From NCBI GenBank assembly GCA_963814745.1, contig CAWFEA010000001.1:620001-684000 (forward strand): a stretch of DNA of 64,000 bases. The letters are read 5' to 3'. Shown piece by piece: positions 18,986 through 28,120 of the stretch. The DNA comes from CAWBRT01 sp963814745 (GTDB taxonomy: Bacteria; Acidobacteriota; Terriglobia; Terriglobales; Acidobacteriaceae). Each line of letters starts with the position of its first letter. Position 1 is the first letter of the stretch. The notes beneath the pieces were generated by a model. The model had not been told where the DNA came from, ran no database searches, and worked only from the letters and a program-made list of their open reading frames with translations. Made by a program: the position numbers and the translations under genes.

Positions 18986-20173
18986 ATGTCGATCAGAATC
19001 CTAGTTGCGAATATCGGGAGCACATCCTTCAAATACCGGCTATTAGGCGTGGACCCATTTGTAGTGATTGACCAAGGACGGGTCGAGAGAATCGGCCAGC
19101 TTGGCAGCCAATGCCCGGATTACGAGTCCGCGATCAAGCTATGCTTGGATGATATTGTAGGAGCAGGAAAGCCGCTCGCGGAACTTTCAGAACTTAGTGC
19201 AATCGGCTTCAAGGCTGTTCATGCAGGTCCAATTTTCGGCCCACAGTTGGTCGACGATGCTCTGCTGACAAGCATGGAGGAATTCTCTTTTTTCGCGCCA
19301 GCTCATAATCCGCATTACGTGGCGGCCATGCGGGCGTTTCGGAAGACCGTTCCGGGACTCCCCCAGGTCGCATTGTTTGAGCCTGCCTTCTTTGCCGGGC
19401 TTGATGACGCCACAACTACCTATGCCGTTCCCTATTCCTGGAAACAAGAAGATGGCGTGCGCCGGTACGGTTTTCACGGGGCAAGCCATCGTGCCGCGAG
19501 CGAGCGGGCTCAAGAGCTACTCGGACGAACTGACGTTAGACATATTTCCTGTCATCTTGGCGGCAGCTCCAGTATGGCTGCCATTCGTGGCGGCGTGGCG
19601 GTGGATACCAGTTTTGGGATGTCTCCACAATCCGGGCTTCCCCATAATAACCGCGTGGGCGATCTTGACGTATTCGCGGCTCTGTACATCATGAAGAAGC
19701 ACTCGTTGAGCATCGACCAGATGGCATCCGTGCTGGCGAGCGAATCTGGATTGGCGGGGATCGCCGGCGGTAGCGGAGATGTGCGCGACCTCAGTATCGC
19801 CGCACAATCCGGAGATGAACGTGCACGGCTTGCGCTTAATGTCTTCGTCCGAGCTGTGCGGCACTACTTAGGCGCTTTTCTTCTGGAACTGGGTGGCCTG
19901 GATGTACTGACGTTTTCTGGGGGTATCGGTGAAAACAGTTTGTTCATCCGCGAACAAGTGTGCGCCGGCCTGGAGACATTCGGTATTGCATTGGACCCAG
20001 AACGTAACCGTACCGCTCGAATGGAGGAACGGATATCTTCTGAAAAGTCCGCGGTAACTATCCTAGTCCTACCCGCAGACGAAGAGCGAATTGTGGCGCG
20101 TGCGACGGCTGACGTAGTCCGCGGATTGGGATCCAAGAAATTCGCCACCACTTCCGGCGCTCACCCGAGCTAG
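18986..20173 (+). CDS. buk: Butyrate/acetate kinase family enzyme
   Basis: The 395-aa ASKHA-fold kinase transfers phosphate from acyl phosphate to ADP. Motifs are NIGSTSFKYRLL at the N-terminus, GFHGASHR, HLGGSSS (nucleotide phosphate loop) and FSGGIGEN near the C-terminus. ATG 18986 follows GAGGAG; the upstream extension is not conserved. It pairs with ptb and closes the transcription unit, with an IS630 element 54 bp downstream. The HGASHR and GGIGEN motifs are of the acetate-kinase type, so AckA-like specificity is possible; the pairing with a Ptb-like protein favours a longer or branched acyl group. Confidence 0.87.
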   Translation: MSIRILVANIGSTSFKYRLLGVDPFVVIDQGRVERIGQLGSQCPDYESAIKLCLDDIVGAGKPLAELSELSAIGFKAVHAGPIFGPQLVDDALLTSMEEFSFFAPAHNPHYVAAMRAFRKTVPGLPQVALFEPAFFAGLDDATTTYAVPYSWKQEDGVRRYGFHGASHRAASERAQELLGRTDVRHISCHLGGSSSMAAIRGGVAVDTSFGMSPQSGLPHNNRVGDLDVFAALYIMKKHSLSIDQMASVLASESGLAGIAGGSGDVRDLSIAAQSGDERARLALNVFVRAVRHYLGAFLLELGGLDVLTFSGGIGENSLFIREQVCAGLETFGIALDPERNRTARMEERISSEKSAVTILVLPADEERIVARATADVVRGLGSKKFATTSGAHPS

Positions 20174-20226
20174 CAGTGCGCGGAAAACAGGGTTCAGTCA
20201 ACCTCTTGTGCTGGAGGAGAACGTTC

Positions 20227-21320
20227 TATTGAGCATTGCATAATATACTTACAACGGGAATAGCTCTGCCTGCTCCCAGAAGGCCATAACCAAAGTAGGG
20301 CGTCGGCGCATCCGCCGCAGTGCCTTCCGGGCATAGTGACTCAGTTCGCCGAAGCTCTTGGGGCAGAAATTCGGTAGCTCGTGCTGCTTCCAGTGCGACC
20401 ACAGATACTCGACCGGATTCAGTTCCGGAGCATAGGCGGGCAGGAATTCCAACCAGATCCGCCCTCGCTGCTCGCGCACGAAGTCCCAGACCAGACGACC
20501 GCGATGGCTTTTCAACCCATCCCAGATGATTAACAACTTGCCGGGAACGTGCCGCAGCAGATGAGAGAGAAACTCGACCACCTGCGGACTGCGGATGCTG
20601 CCCGGAAACAGTCGGAAGTAGAAGTTCCACCACGTTACCCCTGCCATGGCTGACAAGGTCTTCCAATTGAAGTGGTACTGCAGGACGGGCGTCTGGCCCC
20701 GTGGAGCCCACGTACGGCAGCGGTGCGGGCGCTCGCTCAATCCGCTTTCGTCGATGAAGACGACGGTGCGGCCCTCATTTTTGGCCTTTTTTTAACTCCG
20801 GCCAGCGATCCCGCTTCCACTGCTGAATCTTGGCTTCGTCCCGTTCCAAGGCGCGTCCCGTCGGTCGCTGGCAACTCCAACCCAGTTGCCGCAGAATACG
20901 CCATGCCTGCGAGGGGTGGTACTTCACCCCGCATTCGCGTTCGATCAGGTGGGTCACTCGCGCCGACGTCCATAGGCTGGTTTCATATCCGAGTGCTTGT
21001 GGGCCACGCTTCAGACCACGCTCGATTCGCCGCAGGTCTTCGGGACGTAGGCGCGGTTTGCGACCCGCTCGTCCTGCCTTTTTAAGCGCCCGCCGTCCAC
21101 CTTCCTGGAGTTGTCGAGCCCACTGACCCACCGATTGCCGATGTACCTTTACACGCCGCGCCACCTCGGACTGGCTATATCCCTGCTTCAGCAGCCGCGC
21201 CGCTTCCATCCGCCGCTGCTCCAGTGCGTCAAAATCTCTGCGAACTCCCGCTGGATTGCCCATGCACGGCAGGATAGCACAATCTTTCAGAAATGTCAGT
21301 ATATTGTTCAATACTCAATA
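20227..21320 (-). mobile_element. IS630-family insertion sequence A
   Basis: Terminal repeats read inward start with TATTGAGCATTGCATAATA at 20227 and TATTGAGTATTGAACAATA at 21320. Both begin with TA, the duplicated target of the IS630/Tc1 group. The length is about 1.09 kb, with the transposase in two frames on the minus strand. Confidence 0.85.
20249..21311 (-). pseudogene. IS630-family transposase in two frames
   Basis: The first frame (21311 to 20775) encodes the helix-turn-helix N-terminal half. The second (20740 to 20249, open upstream to about 20785) encodes the DDE half with VVFIDESG, LIIWDGLKSHRG and AYAPELNPVEYLWSHWK. The junction is at a run of seven A on the coding strand (20787-20793). 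The join needs a +1 shift, or equivalently a transcript with six A. This may be transcriptional or translational slippage, a sequencing error, or inactivation. All catalytic motifs are present once the two frames are joined. Confidence 0.8.
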
Positions 21321-21446
21321 GTGACCGGCGACGGCCGGTCGAGTGCCGAGGGAGGTGCAATCGGCACCGCGCAGCATTCCGGCCGGAATTCCCAGCTTCC
21401 GAGTCGGCAGCCACACGTCCAGAATCGTAGGATTCACCGCTCCTCA

Positions 21447-21575
21447 AGGGTATTCGTCCGCTCTACGGTCGTTGAGGTCAAGGGTAGCCACGCCATCTAC
21501 GTATCGCAACCCGAGGCTGTCGCAGCTCTTATCAAGCAGGCCGCCAAGAGTGCGAAGGTCTCTGCCGCTGCTTAG
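21447..21575 (+). pseudogene. Alpha/beta-hydrolase C-terminal fragment
   Basis: The frame ending at TAG 21575 reads STVVEVKGSHAIYVSQPEA followed by an Ala/Lys-rich end. This resembles the C-terminus of alpha/beta hydrolases, where GSH carries the catalytic histidine. No matching N-terminal part lies upstream; IS630 element A ends at 21320. It is a gene remnant without function. Confidence 0.6.
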
Positions 21576-21873
21576 CAAGTCCGGCGGATAGGCCGCCGGA
21601 AAAATAACGATAGGTGTTGTAGCGGACCAAAACTCCCAAGCGGCGCTGGAGCACAGCTTCCGCCGTTTGGAGTACTGGCCGGAGGTGTCGCTTGCTGCGG
21701 CATTTTACCCTCCCCGACCATCGACTTGGCGACCAACGTGATTCTTCTATCCGAACCATGGGTTCATGCGGCTGGCAGGGTGCCTTGCTGAAGGGGCAAG
21801 CTGGATCAGCGCAACCGGAAATCTCATAGCGTTTCGCAGCGAGTCAACCTCTTTATTCTTTGCAGATCTGATC
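21576..21873. other. Gene-free gap between the hydrolase remnant and IS630 element B
   Basis: About 300 bp lie between the hydrolase remnant and the second IS630 element. I see no coding frame with family resemblance, RNA gene or repeat. Confidence 0.4.
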
Positions 21874-22988
21874 TAAACGTAGCGACATAAATAATTGCTC
21901 ATGTTAAGCGATTGTGTTTTCATGAGGACATGAAAGCACTTCGCATTGCCGACTCCGCAACTGTGGTTCTCGGGCTGCAAGACGAGATTCGACGATCTGA
22001 AGAATCACGCTACGATCACCGTTTGCATGGCGTACTCTTAGTGGCTCAAGGCTTGACCTGCCCGGAAGTGGCTGGCTTGCTGGGCGATGCTCCCCGCTCG
22101 GTCGAATACTGGGTAGGGCGTTTCGAGGAGGAGGGGTTGGCGGGTTTGCAGGAAGGCGAACGCCCCGGTCGCCCGCGCCGTTTGAACCGAAAGCAGTTGG
22201 GGGAGGTAGATGCCGTTCTTCGTAGGATGCCGAGAGAGGTAGGCATGAGCGGCAATTTATGGGACGGCAAGACCCTAGCCGCATGGATCGAACGACAGCA
22301 TGGAGCCCGCTTAGGGGTACGCCAGTGCCAGAGACTATTTCGACAATTGGGATTCCGTTTACGCAAGCCGCGTCCGCTGGTGGCGCAGGCGGACCCGGAA
22401 CGACAGCAAGCACATAAAAAAAACCCCAAGCTCTGATGGCAGATCCGAACGTGGAGTTGTGGGCGAGCGACGAGGTGCATTTTCAGCAACATGGGTCACG
22501 CTGCCGGATGTGGATTCCGCCGGAGATCAAGGACCCGATATTGCTGCATCATCCCACCCGCCGTAGCGTAGGCTACTTTGGTGCCGTTCGGCTTCGCGAT
22601 GGCAAGTTCTTCTTCCATCGCGAGACGGACAAGTTCAACGGGGGCACCTTCTTCGCATTCCTGCAAGCCCTCTATCGCGCTAGCACCACGGGACCGCGAC
22701 GGGTCGTCGTGATCACCGACAATGCCCGATATCACCATGCCCGGCTACACCGAACCTGGCGGGAGGAACATGCAGACAGCTTCGTTCTGGACTATCTGCC
22801 GCCCTACAGCCCAGACCTGAATCCAATCGAACGGGTTTGGAAGCTTACTCGGCGGCAATGCATACACAACCGCTACTTTCCCGTGCTCAGCGAAGTCGTC
22901 AATTCCGTCGAGGCCCAATTCGCGCTATGGGTACGCGGCAACATAACCTTGCGGAGATTATGCGCAATTACTTAAGACGCTATGTTTA
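21874..22988 (+). mobile_element. IS630-family insertion sequence B
   Basis: Ends read inward are TAAACGTAGCGACATAAATA (21874) and TAAACATAGCGTCTTAAGTA (22988). They are bounded by TA dinucleotides, as expected for TA-target insertion. This element differs from IS630 element A, so the two are separate insertions. Length is about 1.1 kb. Confidence 0.85.
21912..22975 (+). CDS. IS630-family transposase made by -1 frameshift
   Basis: The first frame (21912-22436) encodes two helix-turn-helix domains. The second (22436-22975) encodes the DDE domain with LWASDEVHFQQHG, VVVITDNARYHH and YSPDLNPIERVWK. The frames join through a run of eight A (near 22417-22424), where a -1 slip gives a continuous 355-aa-type product. 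The stop/start overlap TGATG is an alternative (reinitiation). This organisation is normal for IS630 members, so the element may still be active. Confidence 0.85.
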
Positions 22989-23017
22989 GAAGCGGCCTGA
23001 GCCCGGATGACCTTAAG

Positions 23018-24076
23018 TCATTGTGCCATCTCCCGCGCGACCGCGAGCAAATCATCCACGTCCTCCTGTTTCGTGGCGTAGGAGGTGACCAGGCGGACGA
23101 CGCCCGGCTCCCAGCGGTCGTGGTAGAAGCGGAAGCCTTGTTCAAGCAGCCCTTCGATCATCTTTGCAGGCATGCGGCAGAAAAGGATATTGGCCTCCGG
23201 TGCATGATCCAGCTCGATGCCGGAAATGGAGGCGAGCCCGGTCGCCAGCGCCTTCGCCATGGCGTTGGCGTGGCGCGCATTCTTGAGCCAAAGGTCCCCG
23301 TCGAGATAGGCGTCAAGCTGGGCGGCGAAGAACCGCATCTTCGAAGCCAACTGGCCTGCCCGCTTGCGCCTGAAGGCCAAGGCAGATGCCAGCTCCTTCT
23401 TGAATAGCACGATGGCGTTAACGCAAAGAGCACCGTTCTTAGTTGCGCCAAGCGAGAGAATGTCGACCCCGACCTTCCAGGTCATCTCCGCCGGCGAGCA
23501 GCCGAGAGCGGCCAGTGCATTGGCGAAGCGGGCCCCATCCATGTGCAGTCCCAGGCCCGCCTTACGGCAGACCGCTCCAAAGGATGCGAGTTCGTCGAGC
23601 GAGTAGACGCTGCCGACTTCGGTCGCCTGCGTAACGCTGACCGCCGAGGGCTGAACGGAATGAACGTCGCCGACCATGCGCTGCGACTGTGCCTCCAGCA
23701 CATCTAGGTCGATCTTGCCCGCATGTCCGGGGAGTGAAACCAGCTTCGCGCCTCCCGTGTAGAATTCGGGCGCGCCGCATTCGTCATGGTTAATATGAGC
23801 GTCGGCGTGGCCAAGGATGCTTCCCCAAGGCGGCGTCAACACGGCAAGTGCCAGGGCATTAGCCGCCGATCCGGTCGAGACGAGAAAAACGCTGGTCTCG
23901 TGCTCGAAAATGTCGCTGACCTTGCGTTCGAGCCGCTGGCTCAGCTCGTCGTTGCCGTACGGCGTGGCCTGGCCCGCATTGCAGGCCACAACGGCCTCCA
24001 TCACCTCCGGCGAGGCACCAGCGATGTTGTCGCTCGAAAAACCACGAAGACGATTTGAAAGCTGCTCCATACTCAC
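23018..24076 (-). CDS. ltaE: Low-specificity threonine aldolase/beta-eliminating lyase
   Basis: The 352-aa PLP-dependent fold-type I enzyme cleaves threonine or allo-threonine to glycine and acetaldehyde. Visible features are FSSDNIAGASPEV at the N-terminus, the substrate-binding HMDGARFANA (178-187) and the PLP lysine in SLGATKNGAL (Lys213). The length is normal and no frame break is seen. It ends close to IS630 element B. The AraC-type gene 70 bp upstream on the same strand could be its former regulator. Confidence 0.9.
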   Translation of the reverse strand: MSMEQLSNRLRGFSSDNIAGASPEVMEAVVACNAGQATPYGNDELSQRLERKVSDIFEHETSVFLVSTGSAANALALAVLTPPWGSILGHADAHINHDECGAPEFYTGGAKLVSLPGHAGKIDLDVLEAQSQRMVGDVHSVQPSAVSVTQATEVGSVYSLDELASFGAVCRKAGLGLHMDGARFANALAALGCSPAEMTWKVGVDILSLGATKNGALCVNAIVLFKKELASALAFRRKRAGQLASKMRFFAAQLDAYLDGDLWLKNARHANAMAKALATGLASISGIELDHAPEANILFCRMPAKMIEGLLEQGFRFYHDRWEPGVVRLVTSYATKQEDVDDLLAVAREMAQ

Positions 24077-24145
24077 TCCTTTGATCGCACGAATAGTCTG
24101 TCCAGTCTAAGAGCTGGAGCGGTGGGATTATTGAACGATATTCAG

Positions 24146-24988
24146 CTATGTGGTCATATAGCGTGCGGGCGTCACGCCAAGGACAGCGTTGAAATGACGA
24201 GTCAGGTGGCTCTAGTCAGCAAAGCCGACAGCGTATGCCGCGTCAGCAATCGCAGCCCCGTTCCTCAGAAGGTGCCGGGCTTTATCGAGCCTGACTTGGA
24301 TGAGGTAATGCTGGGGCGTCACGCCGAAATAGGTCTTGAAGCTCTCGATCAGACTTCCTTTAGAGAGATCCGCCACCGCTGCAAGGTCGCTCAAATGGAT
24401 AGACGCGTTTGAATACGCGTGGATGTATTCGCGCGCACGCTTGAGCGCGACAGGCGCAACCTTGACAACACGACGGTCCAACTCGCTGTACTTGGAAAAC
24501 AACTGGCGCAGCACCTCGTGCAGCGTCTCCTCGATTTCCAAAACAGCGGCCTTGCTTTCAAGTAGACGCGAGACGCGTCTCAGGCTAAGAACCATCGCGT
24601 GGTCGTTATGGAACGCCGTGTTGAAGCCTAGTGTGCCTTGTGATCTGCCGCGCATGTCTTGCAGAACTTTACGCACAAGCTGTTCCGGTAGGTATAGAAC
24701 CTTCTGGCTCCAACCAGCTTCACTCCCAGCGCCGCCGAAATGTGACTCGCCAGGCGCGAACGTGGCGATTGATCCTGCTTTGGCATGCCACCACTCGCCA
24801 CGGCACCACACATCGTGCACCCCGGTCTCGATAAGGCCGATCAGGTATTCATCGTGAGTATGGCGCGGGAAGTCTTGGCAGCGATAGTTCGCTGCTAGGT
24901 AGTCAAATCCGCCCAACAAATCAAGATGCGTTAGCACTGCCTGGTTGTTCGGCGGTCGGCCCCGCGGATTTACGTTACGCCCTCTCAT
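24146..24988 (-). pseudogene. AraC-family transcriptional regulator with an in-frame amber stop
   Basis: An N-terminal cupin-like sensor (HTHDEYLIG, FAPGESHFGG) is followed by two helix-turn-helix motifs typical of AraC. At 24212-24214 the frame reads AVGFAD-TAG-SHLTRHF, where the family has Gln (CAG to TAG). After the stop, the same frame continues with 21 perfectly conserved codons (SHLTRHF, GVTPARYM) to a second TAG at 24146-24148. A single point mutation has thus cut the recognition helix of the second HTH, and the regulator is probably inactive. ATG 24988 is preferred; longer starts overlap the tRNA remnant region. Confidence 0.85.
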
Positions 24989-25118
24989 CGCAATTACCTG
25001 ACGACCACCGCGCGGGCTGCACCCGCCCCGCGCTTCCGACCCCGAAAACAAGAACGCAACCCGGACGCAACTGGCCAAATCGGCAAAACTGGGAAGGCTT
25101 GTAAACTCCAGAAAATAC

Positions 25119-25185
25119 TGGTGGCGGCGAGTGGACTCGAACCACTGACCTTCGGATTATGAGATCTACTTTCCGACGAGCCGCC
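25119..25185 (-). pseudogene. tRNA-Met (CAT) remnant
   Basis: On the minus strand the 3' part (anticodon loop CTCATAA, T arm AGTGG-TTCGAGT-CCACT, acceptor CGCCGCC, encoded ACCA) is a perfect elongator tRNA-Met half. The 5' end GGCGGC can pair with the acceptor, but the D arm and the 5' anticodon stem are shortened and disordered, giving about 67 nt instead of 77. It is probably a non-functional copy, such as an attachment-site remnant left by an integrative element. Confidence 0.7.
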
Positions 25186-25359
25186 CACCCCAGAGTAACA
25201 GTTGTCTGATGCGGTGTGGGTAAACGTTCCAGAACTGGCGCTCCGCGCCCGAGAATCAAAAAGATTAGACAATGGCCGTAACCCGGATCTCGGAATGCAT
25301 CCCCAGCACGTAGTTTCAAGACTGCGTTCCAGTTTCCCGGATCAGCTGCGACGCGTGTA

Positions 25360-26838
25360 TTAATCCATGCCGTTCGCCAGGATCGTATCCGAGACCGTGA
25401 TATGGTTCGCGGGCACTGTGAGCTGGGCGAAGGAACTTGCCGCCCACGAGGGCAGTTGGACTGGCTTGGTCGGAGCGGACGTCACTTTCTCCGCCCCGCC
25501 GAACCCTTTAGCAGCAACAGGCTGTCCGCTAGGAACCGGCTTTAAGATGGCAGTGATGGAGTTCTGGCTAACCAGGTACTGCTTAGCCACCCGGTTCACG
25601 TCCGCCAACGTGACGCGCCTGATGGCTTCGACGTCCTCGTCAGGGGACATTCGGCCTTCCGCGGCAAGAGCATTTGACCAAACATCGGCGAGGCCAGGAA
25701 TCGAGTTGCGCTGAAACGCAGCAGAAGCAAGTTCGCTTCTCTTTGCTGCCGCTACCAGGTCTTCCGGAACGCCGTTCGCCGCATAATTTTCCAAGATCTG
25801 TCTCATCTCGTTGATAGCAGACGAGGCATCTGCATCGGCAGGAAGTCCTACCATCCCGTAGCCGACGCTGGCTTTCGGGAAGGTCTCCGCCAATCCAAAT
25901 TCCGCGGCCAGAGCCTTGCCCGCAGGCACCATTCCGTAGAGATCGGCACGCTGGCTAGCCAACACGTCGCCCAACACCTGTGTCGCGGCATAGTCCGGAG
26001 AGTCTGTTCCCGGAAGGCGATAGGCGATGAAGCCGAGAATATAAGGAAGATTGCTATCGAGAGTGAAGCTCTCCGGCTTCACAGGTTTCAGGTCCACGAC
26101 TGGGCGCGCCGGTAACGGATGACTGGGAATGTCGCCAAACCATTGCTTGATTTTTGCTAGTGTTGCAGGTGGATCGACATCGCCTACGATGACAAGAATC
26201 GCGTTGCTTGGCGTGTACCAGTTCTCATAGAACTTTTTCAATATTTCGCCCGTAGTCGCATCGAAAGAGCTTTTCGTGCCCAAAGGGTCGTGGGCGTATG
26301 GAGTCCCCGCGAACATATCTTGATTCAAGCGATCAATGAACTTGTAAGTCGGATTAGAAAGATCGCGCGCCACTTCCTGTTCGATCGCCCCTCGTTCCTG
26401 AGACCATTCCAGCTGTGAGTCATCAATGCCCCGCAGACAGGCGGCCTGCGCTCGCAGCGCGACATCGAGATCGGCCGCCGGAACTGTCGCAAAATATTGC
26501 GTAATGTTCTGCTGCGTATCGGCGTTGTTCCGGCCACCGAGCAGCGCGTAAATGGCTGCTGTCTGGTCGGCAGTCATGCCCTCACATCCGCGAAAAGCCA
26601 TGTGCTCCTGCGCGTGGGCCATCCCGGGAAATTCCGGGGGAGTTTCATCGCCTCCGACCAGGAAATTCATCTCCACCGTGACCACCGGAGCGAGTGAGTT
26701 GTGGATGATAACGACACGCAGCCCGTTTGAAAGCGTGACTCGCGTGACCTGAGCCTGCTCTCGGGCGGAAACGAAACCGACGGAGAATACCGAAGCGTAG
26801 AGTAGCAGTAAAAGAAGCAAAAAACGTTTGACGTTCAC
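25360..26838 (-). CDS. M16-family zinc peptidase, C-terminally shortened
   Basis: The 492-aa product starts at GTG 26838 behind AGGAGG and has a clear signal peptide (residues 1-25, poly-Leu core). The inverted zinc motif is HAQEH (75-79), with the third ligand region ERGAIEQEV downstream. M16 C-domain signatures follow (NWYTPSNAILVIVGDVD). Many M16 proteins of this bacterial group carry a second peptidase-like half that begins with a sequence such as ILANGM. Here the protein ends two residues after ILANGM, so the second half is missing and the gene is truncated at exactly the domain border. It is probably exported. Activity of the remaining half is uncertain. Confidence 0.82.
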   Translation of the reverse strand: MNVKRFLLLLLLLYASVFSVGFVSAREQAQVTRVTLSNGLRVVIIHNSLAPVVTVEMNFLVGGDETPPEFPGMAHAQEHMAFRGCEGMTADQTAAIYALLGGRNNADTQQNITQYFATVPAADLDVALRAQAACLRGIDDSQLEWSQERGAIEQEVARDLSNPTYKFIDRLNQDMFAGTPYAHDPLGTKSSFDATTGEILKKFYENWYTPSNAILVIVGDVDPPATLAKIKQWFGDIPSHPLPARPVVDLKPVKPESFTLDSNLPYILGFIAYRLPGTDSPDYAATQVLGDVLASQRADLYGMVPAGKALAAEFGLAETFPKASVGYGMVGLPADADASSAINEMRQILENYAANGVPEDLVAAAKRSELASAAFQRNSIPGLADVWSNALAAEGRMSPDEDVEAIRRVTLADVNRVAKQYLVSQNSITAILKPVPSGQPVAAKGFGGAEKVTSAPTKPVQLPSWAASSFAQLTVPANHITVSDTILANGMD

Positions 26839-27275
26839 CTCGAATTTCCTCCAGAGACCTGCTGGCGACACTTGCCGCAATAGCGTGAACCCGTCAGTAA
26901 ACATGCATCTCACAGCATTTATTAGAGTATTCGTGGACGGGTCTAATCGCAAACTCCCGGACCCATCGTTCAGGATGGAGTTTTACAGGAGCAGATCGTT
27001 GTCCGAGCTTCGATCTTCGGTCGCCGCTAGGTTCACACTGTGGGGCTTTTCGGCCCATGGAGACCACGAAGTGGTCTAACCGGTGAGTACGATCGTCCGA
27101 GACGGCAGTTGATTGGGGCAAATATGGCCGAAACCCGACGCAGTGCCTGAAATTGCCAGCGCCTTCCCATCCTGCAATCAGTGCCCAAAATGACATGGAA
27201 GAGCGGTAGTTCTTGCCCCGGCTGGCAATTTCGGCTCTAATACACAGCCGTGGTACAAACCTGACGGAGGCAAAG
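26839..27275. other. Intergenic stretch between the M16 and histone-like genes
   Basis: About 437 bp lie between the divergent genes. No convincing frame is found. It should contain the promoters of the M16 gene (minus) and of the histone-like gene (plus, RBS GGAGG). Confidence 0.35.
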
Positions 27276-27491
27276 ATGAGTCCGAAAGCCAAGACTCCCC
27301 GGAAGAAGTCCACCGCAACCAGCAAGCGCAGCATCGCAGCGAAGAAAGCAGCGGCAACACGCAAACACCGCGTGGCAGGCAAAAAGGCGGCGAAAACCCG
27401 CGTGCGCAAGCTCGCAGCAAAGAAGGCCGCAGCAACCCGTGCCCGAAAGAAGCAGGCCGCCTCAGCTCCACCGGCGGCACCTACATCGTAG
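27276..27491 (+). CDS. Lys/Ala/Arg-rich histone H1-like protein, probably frameshifted at its 3' end
   Basis: The 71-aa basic protein is built from AAKKAAATR-type repeats, like bacterial histone H1-like proteins that bind and compact DNA. ATG 27276 follows ACGGAGG. The frame ends at TAG 27491, but the -1 frame stays open, reading STGGTYIVGKAEITEVPP and further polar sequence to TGA 27593-27595. That stop touches a strong hairpin (27594-27617). The original gene therefore probably ended at the hairpin, and a small indel near 27450 separated its C-terminal part. The basic DNA-binding portion is retained. Confidence 0.7.
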   Translation: MSPKAKTPRKKSTATSKRSIAAKKAAATRKHRVAGKKAAKTRVRKLAAKKAAATRARKKQAASAPPAAPTS

Positions 27492-27593
27492 GAAAGGCGG
27501 AGATCACTGAAGTCCCACCAAGCGCGCCGGCACTACCGCAGGAACCGAGTTCTCAAGCGGAAACAGCCGGCCCAAATGAGCCTAAACAGAACT

Positions 27594-27617
27594 GAGCCAA
27601 GCGACCTCGCTTGGCTC
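27594..27617 (+). terminator. Hairpin terminator after the histone-like gene
   Basis: GAGCCAAGCG and CGCTTGGCTC form a perfect 10-bp stem with a 4-nt loop. There is no long T tract, so its strength is uncertain. Its place directly at the end of the extended reading frame supports terminator function. Confidence 0.6.
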
Positions 27618-27629
27618 TCCTGATCCCCG

Positions 27630-28025
27630 GTGATGCAGAAAACCAAACTGCTTTTCGTCTGCACCGGCATCGTAATGTCGGGGTGATACCCCAGCGATCG
27701 GATATCCATCGGCAATTGCCAACGTGATCGGGATGGTGGTGGGTCACGATCAGTCTAGTTACCGGCAGCTTGCCGAGAGTATTAGACCAAGCTGCCTCGA
27801 TCTGCTCGCGAACTACCCGCAGGAGAATCCGCAATCAACCATTGTCCAGCTATCAACATCCCGCAGCAGCCACAGATTCGTTGCGTGTGGACGAAACGGC
27901 AGATAGGTCGATAGCCAGTGAACGCCGGGTGACACCCCGATGGTCTTACCCGGGGCGGGCGGCGCCGGGAATGGGAATGACAGACCTTGGATCGGCACAA
28001 CCATCTGGATATTGTCTATCCTCAA
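27630..28025 (-). pseudogene. Metallo-beta-lactamase-fold hydrolase, frameshifted
   Basis: The N-terminal part in one frame has NLWLLRDVDSWTMVDCGF, the typical start of MBL hydrolases. Then the frame changes near 27830 and the next frame carries REQIEAAWSNTLGKLPVTRL and the zinc motif THHHPDHVGN. Homology fades soon after WISDRWGI, and the C-terminal two thirds are absent. This is a broken gene with at least one frameshift and a 3' truncation. Confidence 0.75.
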
Positions 28026-28120
28026 CGTTTGGCCGCCAAGCTATTCTTGTTCATCTCCAATGCCGGCGCAGAAATATACCCGTGGATTTCGCAAGCTTGC
28101 TACCGACGCTGGGTGGCTAT

